64,000 nucleotides of DNA, taken from Algoriphagus boritolerans DSM 17298 = JCM 18970 (GTDB lineage: Bacteria; Bacteroidota; Bacteroidia; Cytophagales; Cyclobacteriaceae). The notes beneath the pieces were generated by a model. That model worked only from the letters and a program-made list of their open reading frames with translations, ran no database searches and had not been told where the DNA came from. Below are positions 1 to 8,092 of this stretch, piece by piece. The DNA lies in contig NZ_FNVR01000016.1 of NCBI RefSeq assembly GCF_900108085.1, positions 32,768-96,767 on the forward strand. Reading direction: 5' to 3'. The position numbers and the translations under genes are program-made. Each line of letters begins with the position of its first letter. The stretch's first letter is position 1.

Positions 1-1
1 A

Positions 2-538
2 AGTATGGAACAGGGGTTTCGATATGCTTTAGTTTTGGCTTTGGGAATTTTGACTAGTGATTTGATTTATGTGGCGATTACATTTTTGGGAGTAAGTTTT
101 CTAACTGAATCACCCACAATTGAGAAGGTTTTGGGCTACGCAGGTGGGGCAATTTTAGTGGGTTTTGGGATCAGCTTTTGGCGAAAAGAAAATTTGTCAA
201 GACCCAATTCAGGAGGTATCCCATTGCCAAAAGCCAAAAAGCGAACCGCTTTTATCAAAGGCTTCGGAGTCAATGGCATCAATCCGTTTGTGATGCTTTT
301 TTGGATTTCCATCGCAAGCATGCTTAATCTAAAATCGACCTGGGGTCAATTGGATGTGTTTTTCTATTATTTTGGTTTGCTCCTGACCGTTTTTGGGACA
401 GATTTGGTGAAGGCGTTTGTAGCGGGAAAATTGGCTCATTTGATGACGACCCAATTGCGGATGGTTTTAAATAAAGGAGTGGGACTGATGGTTTGCTACT
501 TTGGATTGAAAATGATTTGGAATACCTTTTCCCGCTAA
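2..538 (+). CDS. LysE/RhtB family exporter (5' partial)
   Basis: A multi-helix inner-membrane protein of the LysE amino-acid/metabolite exporter type. The visible 177-178 residues start in the region that normally follows the first helix, and the reading frame stays open to base 2, so the true start lies off the window and the first in-frame ATG (base 5) is probably internal. Hydrophobic segments are seen near residues 8-30, 40-58, 88-108, 118-138 and 155-172 of the visible part. The 'NGINPFVMLFW' stretch resembles the NP-containing second half of LysE proteins. The substrate cannot be told. It ends 44 bp before the next gene on the same strand. Confidence 0.8.
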   Translation, partial: SMEQGFRYALVLALGILTSDLIYVAITFLGVSFLTESPTIEKVLGYAGGAILVGFGISFWRKENLSRPNSGGIPLPKAKKRTAFIKGFGVNGINPFVMLFWISIASMLNLKSTWGQLDVFFYYFGLLLTVFGTDLVKAFVAGKLAHLMTTQLRMVLNKGVGLMVCYFGLKMIWNTFSR

Positions 539-582
539 GCTATCTGCTAAACTAAATTGGATCGATGTAGGTTTAATGCTTC

Positions 583-1188
583 ATGGAATCAACTTTAAGT
601 CCTGCTATTAAGTCACTTCTATTTCTGCTCGTATTCCTTTTTTCATTTTCGCTTTTTGCACAAGAAATTCCTGCTTTGTCTGATTTTAACCAGACTCGTC
701 TCGATTACAACGAAAAAGGAATGCTGATTCTCGGGTCCTGGGCAGTTGGAAATATGGTCTGGGGTGGGATAGGAGCGGGTGAAACCACCGGAGAGACCAA
801 AGCCTTTCACCAAATGAACCTCTATTGGAATTCCGTCAATCTGGTGATCGCAGGTTTTGGCTATTGGCAGGCGACCAAAGAAACTCCGGGAACTGATTTT
901 TGGGCCACCATGGAAGCGCAGCAAGGAATTGAAAAAGTTTTGCTTCTAAACGGTGCATTGGATTTGGCCTATATTGCAGGAGGTTTTTATTTGAAAGAAA
1001 GAGGTCTTCGGAAAGGGAATGACCGATTGATTGGCTTTGGCAAGTCGGTCATTTTGCAGGGAGCTTTTCTGTTGGCTTTTGACGGCGTGATGTATGGCTT
1101 TCATCAGGTTCATGGTAAGGAATTGCCAAACTTGGTCCAGAATATTAGTTTGGGCCCCACTGGTGTACATTTGAAAATGAATTTTTAA
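583..1188 (+). CDS. exported/membrane protein of unknown function
   Basis: A 201-residue protein with a hydrophobic N-terminal signal-like segment (about residues 9-27, ending around FAQ) and several further hydrophobic stretches (about 46-62, 82-95, 118-138, 150-172), suggesting a small integral envelope protein. The segment with GSWAVGNMVWGG followed by an F-x-Q-MN-LYWN motif looks like an uncharacterised Bacteroidota family I recall but cannot name with certainty. It lies 44 bp downstream of the LysE exporter on the same strand and could be cotranscribed. No catalytic motif is visible. Confidence 0.7.
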   Translation: MESTLSPAIKSLLFLLVFLFSFSLFAQEIPALSDFNQTRLDYNEKGMLILGSWAVGNMVWGGIGAGETTGETKAFHQMNLYWNSVNLVIAGFGYWQATKETPGTDFWATMEAQQGIEKVLLLNGALDLAYIAGGFYLKERGLRKGNDRLIGFGKSVILQGAFLLAFDGVMYGFHQVHGKELPNLVQNISLGPTGVHLKMNF

Positions 1189-1260
1189 AATAATTCCTGA
1201 TTTTAAACTAGTTATTGAATAATCCGTAATTTTAGTTATTTCTTTGACAATCCTCGAATT

Positions 1261-1797
1261 ATGAAAAATCTACTTCTATTATTCGCTCTAGTTTTTATTT
1301 TGAGTTCTTGCAAGGTTTCAGAAGTTGTTTCCGTAGACACCCTAACAAACTCTGAAATGATGAAAGAGTATCAGACTTTTAAAATGATTGAAGAGGATTA
1401 TTCTGACAAAAGAAATGAGCGAATCAAACATACATTTAGAGACAAATTAATCGAATTTGGATTTGAAGAAGCTTCAGAAAATCCTGATTTTTTAATTCAG
1501 GGAGTCATTGTTTCCCGGGATTTCATCAAGGATGGACGGGAATTCTACTATTCGTCTATTCCTGGTGGTATTTTTTATGGTGCTAACAGTTCAGGCAATG
1601 GGACGCCTAGTGGTGGTCATAAAACGACGATTAATCGAGGAATGCTCGGAAAGGTTATTTTTTTGATTCAAGATTCCAAAACCAATGAAATCGCATGGAT
1701 GGGAATCAGTTCTGGAGTTGTTTATGGAGGCGATCGAGAATTTGATTTGGATAAGGTGGATCTTGTACTCCACCAGTTATTGACATCGCTCTATTAA
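1261..1797 (+). CDS. DUF4136-like lipoprotein
   Basis: 178 residues with a type II signal peptide: a hydrophobic run followed by a lipobox ending in SSC, with Cys at about residue 17. The mature part has the order seen in DUF4136 lipoproteins: a 'YQTFKM' segment, a conserved 'FLIQGVIVS' strand, a Gly/Ser-rich loop and a 'GMLGKVIFLIQDSKTNEIAWMG' block (residues about 128-150). It is predicted to be membrane-anchored in the periplasm. The function of the family is unknown. A 73-bp gap with no clear terminator separates it from the upstream gene. Confidence 0.7.
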   Translation: MKNLLLLFALVFILSSCKVSEVVSVDTLTNSEMMKEYQTFKMIEEDYSDKRNERIKHTFRDKLIEFGFEEASENPDFLIQGVIVSRDFIKDGREFYYSSIPGGIFYGANSSGNGTPSGGHKTTINRGMLGKVIFLIQDSKTNEIAWMGISSGVVYGGDREFDLDKVDLVLHQLLTSLY

Positions 1798-1865
1798 GAG
1801 TGCCATTTTAGTGTAGTTGGCTAATAGCTTCTTTTGAGAATTAATTAAAATTCAATACTGATAGA

Positions 1866-2003
1866 AGACCCTAAAGGGTGTAGAACTATAATCTTGCTTT
1901 CGCAAAAGTTCAACCCCCATTCGGGGTTTTGATTCGCCTCCTTTTTTAAAATTTCCTAGGTTTTCACCTAGGCTATTGAAAAGTTCGACCGTTTCGTGGT
2001 CTT
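1866..2003. repeat. cluster of short palindromes (REP-like repeat)
   Basis: Five short inverted repeats stand in a row: ACCCT/AGGGT at 1868-1879, TTGC/GCAA near 1894-1905, AACCCC/GGGGTT at 1912-1928, CCTAGGT/ACCTAGG at 1955-1972 and GACC/GGTC at 1987-2001. The arrangement, including 'GGCTATTGAAAAGTTCGACC' between hairpins, resembles dispersed multi-hairpin repeats common in Bacteroidota genomes. No gene fits here. The 1912-1928 hairpin followed by TTTT may also end transcripts from the lipoprotein gene. Confidence 0.6.
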
Positions 2004-2020
2004 TCTTTGAGATACTGACA

Positions 2021-2062
2021 TTGAAAAAAAAATCCCTCCGGAGCTAATCCGAGGGATTTTCA
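2021..2062 (-). terminator. rho-independent terminator of ald
   Basis: The stem AAATCCCTC/GAGGGATTT (2030-2038 with 2051-2059) is followed, in minus-strand sense, by a run of nine T (plus-strand A at 2022-2030). It lies about 20 bp after the ald stop codon. Confidence 0.85.
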
Positions 2063-2080
2063 CTTTTATACCTATTGGGA

Positions 2081-3196
2081 TTAAGCCAAATATTTAGCTA
2101 CCGGAGTGTAAGGCATATCGAATGCCTGCGCTACGGCTTCGTACACAATTTCTCCATTGATTACATTCAAACCAAGGACTAAATCGGGATTTTCCTGCGC
2201 AGCTTTTTTCCAGCCTTTATCCGCCAATTGAATAGCGTAAGGTAAGGTCGCATTGGTCAAAGCAAGGGTGGAAGTATAAGGAACTGCACCCGGCATGTTT
2301 GCTACACAATAATGAACTACATCATCGATGATGTAAATTGGATTTTCGTGGGTTGTCGGTCTGCAAGTCTCAATACAGCCGCCCTGATCTACTGCCACGT
2401 CCACCAAGACCGTTCCGGGCTGCATTTCTTTCAGCATATCCCGAGTGATCAGATGCGGTGCTTTTGCTCCCGGAATTAATACTGCGCCCACAATTAAGTC
2501 GTGGTTTTTGATGAGCTTGCGAATATTGTATTCATTAGACATCATCGTTTTCACATTGGGGGGCATGACGTCCGCCAAGTATCTCATTCGAGGTAGCGAT
2601 ACATCCATGATGGTCACATCGGCACCTAAACCTGCTGCCATCCAGGCGGCTTGTGTTCCTACGACTCCTCCTCCGAGGATGAGAACTTTGGCCGGTAAAA
2701 CCCCCGGTACGCCGCCCAAAAGAATTCCACGACCTTTCAAGGGTTTCTCCAGGTAGTTTGCACCTTTTTGAATCGCCATTCTTCCGGCTACTTCAGACAT
2801 GGGAACTAAAAGTGGGAGACTGCGATCAGATTTTTCTACAGTTTCATAGGCCAAACAAACTGCTTTACTTGCTACCATTGCCTTAGTTAGTGGCTCGTAA
2901 GAAGCAAAGTGAAAATAGGTGAACAACAGCTGATTTTCTTTGATCAATTTGTACTCAGATTCAATTGGCTCTTTTACCTTAATGATCATCTCAGCGATTT
3001 GGTAGGTTGCTTCGATGGTAGGCAAAATTTTGGCGCCGGCAATTTCGTACTCGGAGTCGGGGAATCCACTTCCTTCACCGGCGGTATGTTGCACATAGAC
3101 GGTATGACCTCTTTTGATCAATTCTTTGGCACCGGCAGGAGTAAGCGCTACTCGGTTTTCGTTGTTTTTAATTTCCTTTGGAACACCTATAATCAT
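2081..3196 (-). CDS. ald: alanine dehydrogenase
   Basis: Reversibly deaminates L-alanine to pyruvate and ammonia with NAD; cytoplasmic. At 371 residues it is full length for the family. The canonical substrate-binding Lys75 (in VKEP) and catalytic His96 (in YFHF) fall at their usual positions. The NAD Rossmann motif GGGVVG is at 175-180 and the late 'LVDVAVDQGGC' segment supplies the conserved Asp. The gene is monocistronic: a strong terminator follows and a TANNTTTG-type box lies 32 bp upstream of the ATG. Identification is firm. Confidence 0.97.
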   Translation of the reverse strand: MIIGVPKEIKNNENRVALTPAGAKELIKRGHTVYVQHTAGEGSGFPDSEYEIAGAKILPTIEATYQIAEMIIKVKEPIESEYKLIKENQLLFTYFHFASYEPLTKAMVASKAVCLAYETVEKSDRSLPLLVPMSEVAGRMAIQKGANYLEKPLKGRGILLGGVPGVLPAKVLILGGGVVGTQAAWMAAGLGADVTIMDVSLPRMRYLADVMPPNVKTMMSNEYNIRKLIKNHDLIVGAVLIPGAKAPHLITRDMLKEMQPGTVLVDVAVDQGGCIETCRPTTHENPIYIIDDVVHYCVANMPGAVPYTSTLALTNATLPYAIQLADKGWKKAAQENPDLVLGLNVINGEIVYEAVAQAFDMPYTPVAKYLA

Positions 3197-3227
3197 GATT
3201 AGCGTATTTGGATTTTAATATTCGCTG

Positions 3228-3235
3228 CAAAGATA
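3228..3235 (-). promoter_or_regulatory. -7 promoter box of ald
   Basis: In minus-strand sense the sequence reads TATCTTTG, an exact match to the Bacteroidota -7 consensus TANNTTTG, 32 bp upstream of the ald ATG. The -33 element is only a weak T-rich run, so the call rests on the -7 box and its position. Confidence 0.5.
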
Positions 3236-3625
3236 AGAAGCAAAGAGGATGGAAAAAGCTGTTTAAAAAATAGTATTTGGTATTGATTTGGCTAAATGTT
3301 GTATTTCGATAGTTTATTTTAATTTTCTTCTGTAAAATTCAGAATATTCCAAAATTTAATTTTTTAAAGATTAATATTTTGAAAATTTTTTCTTTAAAAT
3401 TTTTTAACTCGAAAAATAACCTCATTCTTAATTTTCAAATATTTGTAATGTTTGTTGATAAAACTCAAAATATTATTTCAATAGATTGAAAATATTATAA
3501 AAGATTCAAAATTTTTGATTGTTAAATTGTAAACCTGAAATTTGCTTCAAATTCTATTTTGGCTATTTTTGATAGTGCTAAGTGCGAAGCCAAAACCCAA
3601 ACTAACAATTAGATTAAGCTCAAGA
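3236..3625. other. AT-rich intergenic region before fused E1
   Basis: About 390 bp, very A/T-rich, with many AAAATTTT-like runs between divergent ald and the E1 gene. No coding signal or clear hairpin is seen. It presumably holds the promoters of both genes. An open frame from 3542 runs into E1, but its first 28 residues look like translated intergenic DNA. Confidence 0.5.
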
Positions 3626-6040
3626 ATGGCAATAACCAAATCACAATCCCAATTTCCGGAGATATCCCATCTTCAAAAGGAGGAAGTTTTGAATGATTTT
3701 AGGGTGGCTGTCACCAGCCGACATGCTTCTCTGATGGGGCGGAAGGAAGTGTTTATGGGCAAGGCAAAGTTTGGGATTTTTGGTGACGGTAAGGAGCTCG
3801 CGCAGCTTGCCATGGCCAAGGCCTTTCAGCCTGGCGATTTTCGATCCGGTTATTATCGTGACCAGACGTTTATGATGGCTATCGGAGAGTTGAGTGTTCA
3901 GCAGTATTTTGCACAGCTCTACGCCCATACGGATGTGGAAGCAGAACCTGCCAGTGCAGGAAGATTGATGAATGGTCATTTTGCTACCCGCTCTTTAGAC
4001 AAAAATGGGGACTGGAAGGACCTTTCCAAAATGTATAATTCAGCGGCGGATATATCGCCCACGGCTGCACAAATGCCCAAACTTCTGGGTTTGGCCTACG
4101 CATCCAAACTATTCAGAGAAAATAAAGAGCTAAAAGACCTGAAGAAGTTTTCGGTAAATGGAAACGAAGTAGCCTGGGGAACAATCGGTAATGCATCAAC
4201 TTCCGAGGGGATGTTTTTTGAGTCGATTAATGCTGCCGGAGTGCTGCAAGTTCCCATGGTGATTTCTGTTTGGGATGATGGATATGGGATTTCTGTACCG
4301 CAGGAATATCACACGACCAAAGGAAGTATCTCGGAAGTTTTGATGGGTTTTGAGCGAAATGAGAATAAAAAGGGATTTGAAATCATCCGGGTCAAAGGTT
4401 GGGATTACGAGGGGTTAAAGCAAGCCTTCAACTCTGCCGGAAATTTGGCAAGAACTTCCCATATTCCGGTTTTGATCCATGTGGAAGAAATGACTCAGCC
4501 TCAGGGACATTCCACTTCTGGTTCGCATGAGCGGTACAAATCAGCTGAACGGCTACAGTGGGAAAAAGACTGGGACTGCATCGCCAAATTCAGAGAATAT
4601 ATAATCTCAAATGGCATTGCCACAGATGATGCATTGGACCAAATCGAGTCTGAGGCAAAGACTGAAGTCAAAAGACAAAAAGACGCTGCATGGAATGAGT
4701 TTTCGGGCGAAATAAAGAAGGAGATTCAGGAAGTTGTGCAGCTTTTGAAAACTACAGCTGAGAAAAGCACCCGTAAAGTCGTGTTGCTCCAAATGGCTGA
4801 AGATTTATCCAAAACGCTCAATCCTATCCGAAAGGATGTAATCAGCACCGTGAGAAAGGCGCTCCTTCTGTTAAGATTTGATGGAGAAGCTTTGAAAAGC
4901 GGTCTAAAGTCCTGGTACAAACTTCAGGAAGAGAAAAACTTTGATCGATACAACAGCCACCTCTATAGCCAAACGGAATGGTCTGCCGAGAAAGTAAAGG
5001 TGGTACCTGCGAGCTATAATGAAAAGTCTGCCATGGTGGACGGACGTGAGATCTTACAGGCGTTTTTTGACTATACCCTGGAGAAAGATCCCCGATTCTT
5101 TGCCTTTGGGGAAGATGTCGGTAAAATCGGAGACGTTAACCAGGCTTTCTCAGGACTTCAGGCTAAATATGGGGAAATGCGCGTTTCTGATACCGGAATT
5201 CGGGAATGTACCATTATCGGTCAAGGAATAGGTACTGCACTCAGGGGACTAAGGCCAGTCGCGGAGATCCAATACTTGGATTATTTACTTTATGGATTGC
5301 AGATGCTTTCTGATGACTTGGCTTCCTTGCTTTATCGAACCAAAGGTGGTCAAAAAGCTCCTTTGATCGTTCGGACAAGGGGACATCGATTGGAAGGTGT
5401 CTGGCATTCGGGCTCTCCGATGGGGATGATTTTATCTTCTCTACGTGGGATGATTATTTGTGTGCCCCGTGACATGACACAGGCAGCCGGCATGTACAGG
5501 ACGCTTTTGGAATCTGACGAACCTGCACTCGTGATCGAATGCCTGAACGGCTATCGGTTAAAGGAGAAAATGCCGGCAAATCTTGGAGAATACAACGTAC
5601 CAGTAGGCAAACCGGAAATTCTAAGAGAAGGTAAAGACATAACTGTAGTCACTTATGGAAGTATGTGCCGAATAGTGGGAGAAGCTGCGGAAGTTTTGTC
5701 GGAAATCGGTATTTCAGTAGAAATCATTGATGTGCAAACCTTACTGCCCTTTGATACATTCGGGATAATCGGGGAATCTGTCAAAAAAACAAATCGGGTC
5801 CTCTTCGCTGATGAAGATGTGCCGGGCGGGGCTTCTGCATTTATGCTTCAGCAAGTGATAGAAGGACAGAATGTATTTAAATATCTTGATTGTGAACCAC
5901 AGACGCTTGCTGCTAAGCCTCATCGTCCAGCCTATTCATCTGACGGAGATTACTTTTCAAAGCCAAGCACGGATGATGTAGTCGAAAAAGTCTACCGTAT
6001 CATGCATGAATCAAATCCTAAAAAGTTTCCCGCTATATAA
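3626..6040 (+). CDS. 2-oxoacid dehydrogenase E1, fused alpha and beta subunits
   Basis: A thiamine-diphosphate-dependent decarboxylase component of a branched-chain 2-oxoacid or pyruvate-type dehydrogenase complex. The N-terminal half (about residues 20-380) is the E1-alpha domain, with a TPP-site segment 'GTIGNASTSEG...VWDDGYGIS'; the GDG of the usual motif is altered. The C-terminal half (from about residue 475, 'DGREILQAFFDYTLEKDP') is E1-beta, with 'FGEDVG' and the transketolase C-domain 'VTYGS...VEIIDVQTLLPFD'. I chose the ATG at 3626 (804 aa): the frame is open from 3542, but the extra 28 residues look non-coding. The fused architecture is usual in Bacteroidota. E2 and E3 are not in this window, so the substrate is unproven. 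Confidence 0.9.
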   Translation: MAITKSQSQFPEISHLQKEEVLNDFRVAVTSRHASLMGRKEVFMGKAKFGIFGDGKELAQLAMAKAFQPGDFRSGYYRDQTFMMAIGELSVQQYFAQLYAHTDVEAEPASAGRLMNGHFATRSLDKNGDWKDLSKMYNSAADISPTAAQMPKLLGLAYASKLFRENKELKDLKKFSVNGNEVAWGTIGNASTSEGMFFESINAAGVLQVPMVISVWDDGYGISVPQEYHTTKGSISEVLMGFERNENKKGFEIIRVKGWDYEGLKQAFNSAGNLARTSHIPVLIHVEEMTQPQGHSTSGSHERYKSAERLQWEKDWDCIAKFREYIISNGIATDDALDQIESEAKTEVKRQKDAAWNEFSGEIKKEIQEVVQLLKTTAEKSTRKVVLLQMAEDLSKTLNPIRKDVISTVRKALLLLRFDGEALKSGLKSWYKLQEEKNFDRYNSHLYSQTEWSAEKVKVVPASYNEKSAMVDGREILQAFFDYTLEKDPRFFAFGEDVGKIGDVNQAFSGLQAKYGEMRVSDTGIRECTIIGQGIGTALRGLRPVAEIQYLDYLLYGLQMLSDDLASLLYRTKGGQKAPLIVRTRGHRLEGVWHSGSPMGMILSSLRGMIICVPRDMTQAAGMYRTLLESDEPALVIECLNGYRLKEKMPANLGEYNVPVGKPEILREGKDITVVTYGSMCRIVGEAAEVLSEIGISVEIIDVQTLLPFDTFGIIGESVKKTNRVLFADEDVPGGASAFMLQQVIEGQNVFKYLDCEPQTLAAKPHRPAYSSDGDYFSKPSTDDVVEKVYRIMHESNPKKFPAI

Positions 6041-6045
6041 ATGAC

Positions 6046-6072
6046 AAAGCCCTCAATTTGAGGGCTTTTCAA
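6046..6072 (+). terminator. terminator after fused E1
   Basis: A perfect ten-base stem AAAGCCCTCA/TGAGGGCTTT (6046-6055 with 6059-6068) with a 3-nt loop and a short T-run, 6 bp after the stop codon. Confidence 0.85.
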
Positions 6073-6145
6073 TGTTGTTTTTGGTCGAATTAAGGGAATA
6101 AAAGATGATCTGAATTTGATCTTCAAATAGTCTCTAATTTAAGAA

Positions 6146-6820
6146 CTAATTTCTTGTGATTTGTCTTAGCGTGACTTCGGGACTTGATACTTCATTACTT
6201 CGATTGAGTGCGCGATCCTGAATCTGTACATCTACCCGAATGGTGTCCGTTCTGAAAATTGATTCCCAGCCTGAGGAGAGCATTCTATATTTGATATTTC
6301 CTTCTACTGATTGCCCTTCTTCAGAAATTAAAATCCGTGGAAATCTTCCATTGAACGTGGTAAAAAACGGAGGGTCCTGCCATCTGAATTCTGTGAATTG
6401 TCCATTTCTTTTGATGAAGAATCGTACAAAAATATTATACTGATTTTCATTTTGCTCAACCCAAATTGTGTCTTTGACTACGGTGTTGTTGATCAATGGG
6501 TCTATGACCCAATCAATGGGGTTGTAGTTGGGAGCTTCGGATGGTCTGTTACTGTAAGTGATTAGATTTCCAAGATTATCCCGCTTATAATTCAGTGGAT
6601 TAAATGGCGGATTGACATCTGTAGCCGAAAGCCCTAAATCTCCCTCAGCATCCTTAAAGTCCACACTGATGATCAAGGAATCCTGACCGGAAGTAGGGAC
6701 AAATTCTACAGTGGAAAATTCAATTCTAGGAACACTGGGAAAGTTCTCAGGAGGACTGATACATGAAGTTGAGTACAGGGCCGTGACAAACAATAATCCT
6801 GAATAGTTTTTGAATCGCAT
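6146..6820 (-). CDS. hypothetical lipoprotein
   Basis: A 224-residue secreted lipoprotein: hydrophobic N-terminus with a lipobox ending STSC (Cys near residue 20). The mature part contains 'DSLIISVDFKDAEGDLGLS' and ends in beta-rich segments such as 'DTIRVDVQIQDRALNRSNEV', resembling Ig/cadherin-like beta-sandwich surface lipoproteins of Bacteroidota. No enzymatic motif is visible. It is divergent from the LuxE-type gene across 69 bp. Confidence 0.75.
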   Translation of the reverse strand: MRFKNYSGLLFVTALYSTSCISPPENFPSVPRIEFSTVEFVPTSGQDSLIISVDFKDAEGDLGLSATDVNPPFNPLNYKRDNLGNLITYSNRPSEAPNYNPIDWVIDPLINNTVVKDTIWVEQNENQYNIFVRFFIKRNGQFTEFRWQDPPFFTTFNGRFPRILISEEGQSVEGNIKYRMLSSGWESIFRTDTIRVDVQIQDRALNRSNEVSSPEVTLRQITRN

Positions 6821-6889
6821 TGGCTGAAGGTAAATTTACACCCGAAAATAACGTTAGTTTTTCTCAGTAAAAACGCAAAATATAAAACG

Positions 6890-7885
6890 ATGCAGGATTT
6901 TAAAAGTTTTTCAGAAAGACTATCCTTTTTGGACAAGAGTCATTTTGAAGATCTTGCCTTGGACTTGTTTCACTTTCAATCCATTGAAAATGAAGTTTAT
7001 AGATCTTATTTAAGTGCGAGAAAAGTTCAGCATGACAAGATCAAAACTCTCGACTCCATTCCGTTTTTGCCTATACGTTTTTTCAAAGATTTTCCGGTAA
7101 TAAGTGGTCAGGTTTCTGATTTTACTACTTTTTATTCGAGCAGTGGCACCACAGGTACGATTACTAGCAGGCATTTTATCTGGTCTGAATCTTGGTATCT
7201 GAACCATGCACAGCGGATATTTGAAGGGTTTTATGGGGATTTGACTGATTATCATGTATTGGCTTTGCTGCCCGCCTATCTGGAGCGTCCGGGTAGCAGT
7301 CTGGTCTCCATGGCCAAGCATTTCATCGAAAAGTCAGGCTCTCCACATTCCGGATTTTATTTATACAATCAGGAGGAGTTGTTGGCAAAATTGAATTTGC
7401 TCAGAAATGACTCAAGAAAAGTTTTATTGCTGGGAGTGACTTTTGCTTTGTTGGATTTAGCCGAATCAGGTAAGGTATTTCCCCCAATGGAGAATCTCAT
7501 CGTGATGGAAACAGGAGGGATGAAGGGAAGAAGAAAAGAAATGATCCGCGAGGAAGTTCATGACATCCTGAAGTCCTTTTTCAAAGTTAAATCGATCCAT
7601 TCCGAATATGGAATGACCGAACTGATGTCACAGGCTTATTCAAAAGGGCAGGGGAAATATACGCTTCCTGGCTCCATGCGCGTTATGCTTCGGGATGTAA
7701 ATGATCCCTTGAGCTGGTCCAAACGCTCCCATGGTGGAATCAACGTGATAGATTTGGCAAATTTTCATTCCTGTGCCTTTATCGAAACACAGGATTTGGG
7801 GAAGTTTGACGAAAATGGATTTCTGGAAGTCCTCGGTCGGTTTGACAACTCAGAGATTCGGGGCTGCAACTTGTTGGTGCAGTAA
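6890..7885 (+). CDS. LuxE/PaaK-family acyl-protein synthetase
   Basis: 331 residues resembling LuxE-type acyl-protein synthetases of the adenylate-forming superfamily, which activate a fatty acid with ATP and hold it as an acyl-enzyme. Visible features are the P-loop-like 'YSSSGTTGTITSRH' near residues 83-96, the 'METGGMKGRRKEM' segment (about 205-217) and the 'SEYGMTELMSQAYS' adenylation motif (about 240-253). No luxCDAB genes are nearby, so bioluminescence is not implied. Orphan LuxE-like genes are known in Bacteroidota, and the acyl acceptor here is unknown. Confidence 0.8.
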   Translation: MQDFKSFSERLSFLDKSHFEDLALDLFHFQSIENEVYRSYLSARKVQHDKIKTLDSIPFLPIRFFKDFPVISGQVSDFTTFYSSSGTTGTITSRHFIWSESWYLNHAQRIFEGFYGDLTDYHVLALLPAYLERPGSSLVSMAKHFIEKSGSPHSGFYLYNQEELLAKLNLLRNDSRKVLLLGVTFALLDLAESGKVFPPMENLIVMETGGMKGRRKEMIREEVHDILKSFFKVKSIHSEYGMTELMSQAYSKGQGKYTLPGSMRVMLRDVNDPLSWSKRSHGGINVIDLANFHSCAFIETQDLGKFDENGFLEVLGRFDNSEIRGCNLLVQ

Positions 7886-7935
7886 TTGCTATCTTAAAAT
7901 TTAATAGACATATTTGAAAAGATAAAATTAATCAA

Positions 7936-8055
7936 ATGAAAAAATTAGCCACGATTGCACTGTTAGTTGGGATTTTAGCTTTGGGAGCATGTGCCTCCAG
8001 CAAACCTTGCCCTGCCTACGCCAAAGCGCCTGCCGCGCAAAAAGCCACTAGCTAA
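7936..8055 (+). CDS. 39-aa mini-lipoprotein
   Basis: A very short gene encoding 39 residues, starting MKKLATIALLVGILALGACA. It has a textbook type II signal peptide with lipobox LGAC, leaving a mature peptide of about 20 residues rich in Ala, Lys and Cys. It sits 50 bp after the LuxE-type gene and is followed directly by a strong hairpin terminator whose stem begins at its stop codon. The complete signal peptide plus the terminator argue that it is real. Function unknown. Confidence 0.65.
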   Translation: MKKLATIALLVGILALGACASSKPCPAYAKAPAAQKATS

Positions 8056-8092
8056 AAAATATGCTGACCGTCAGTAGTCAGCATATTTTTTT
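8056..8092. terminator. bidirectional terminator
   Basis: A 12-bp stem AAATATGCTGAC/GTCAGCATATTT (8057-8068 with 8077-8088) flanked by A-run and T-run, ending the mini-lipoprotein gene and the convergent response-regulator gene. The regulator's TGA (8071-8073) lies in the loop. Confidence 0.85.

Noticed and set aside
3542..3625. N-terminal extension of fused E1 from 3542
   Set aside because: The 28 extra residues look like intergenic translation; the family start fits the ATG at 3626.
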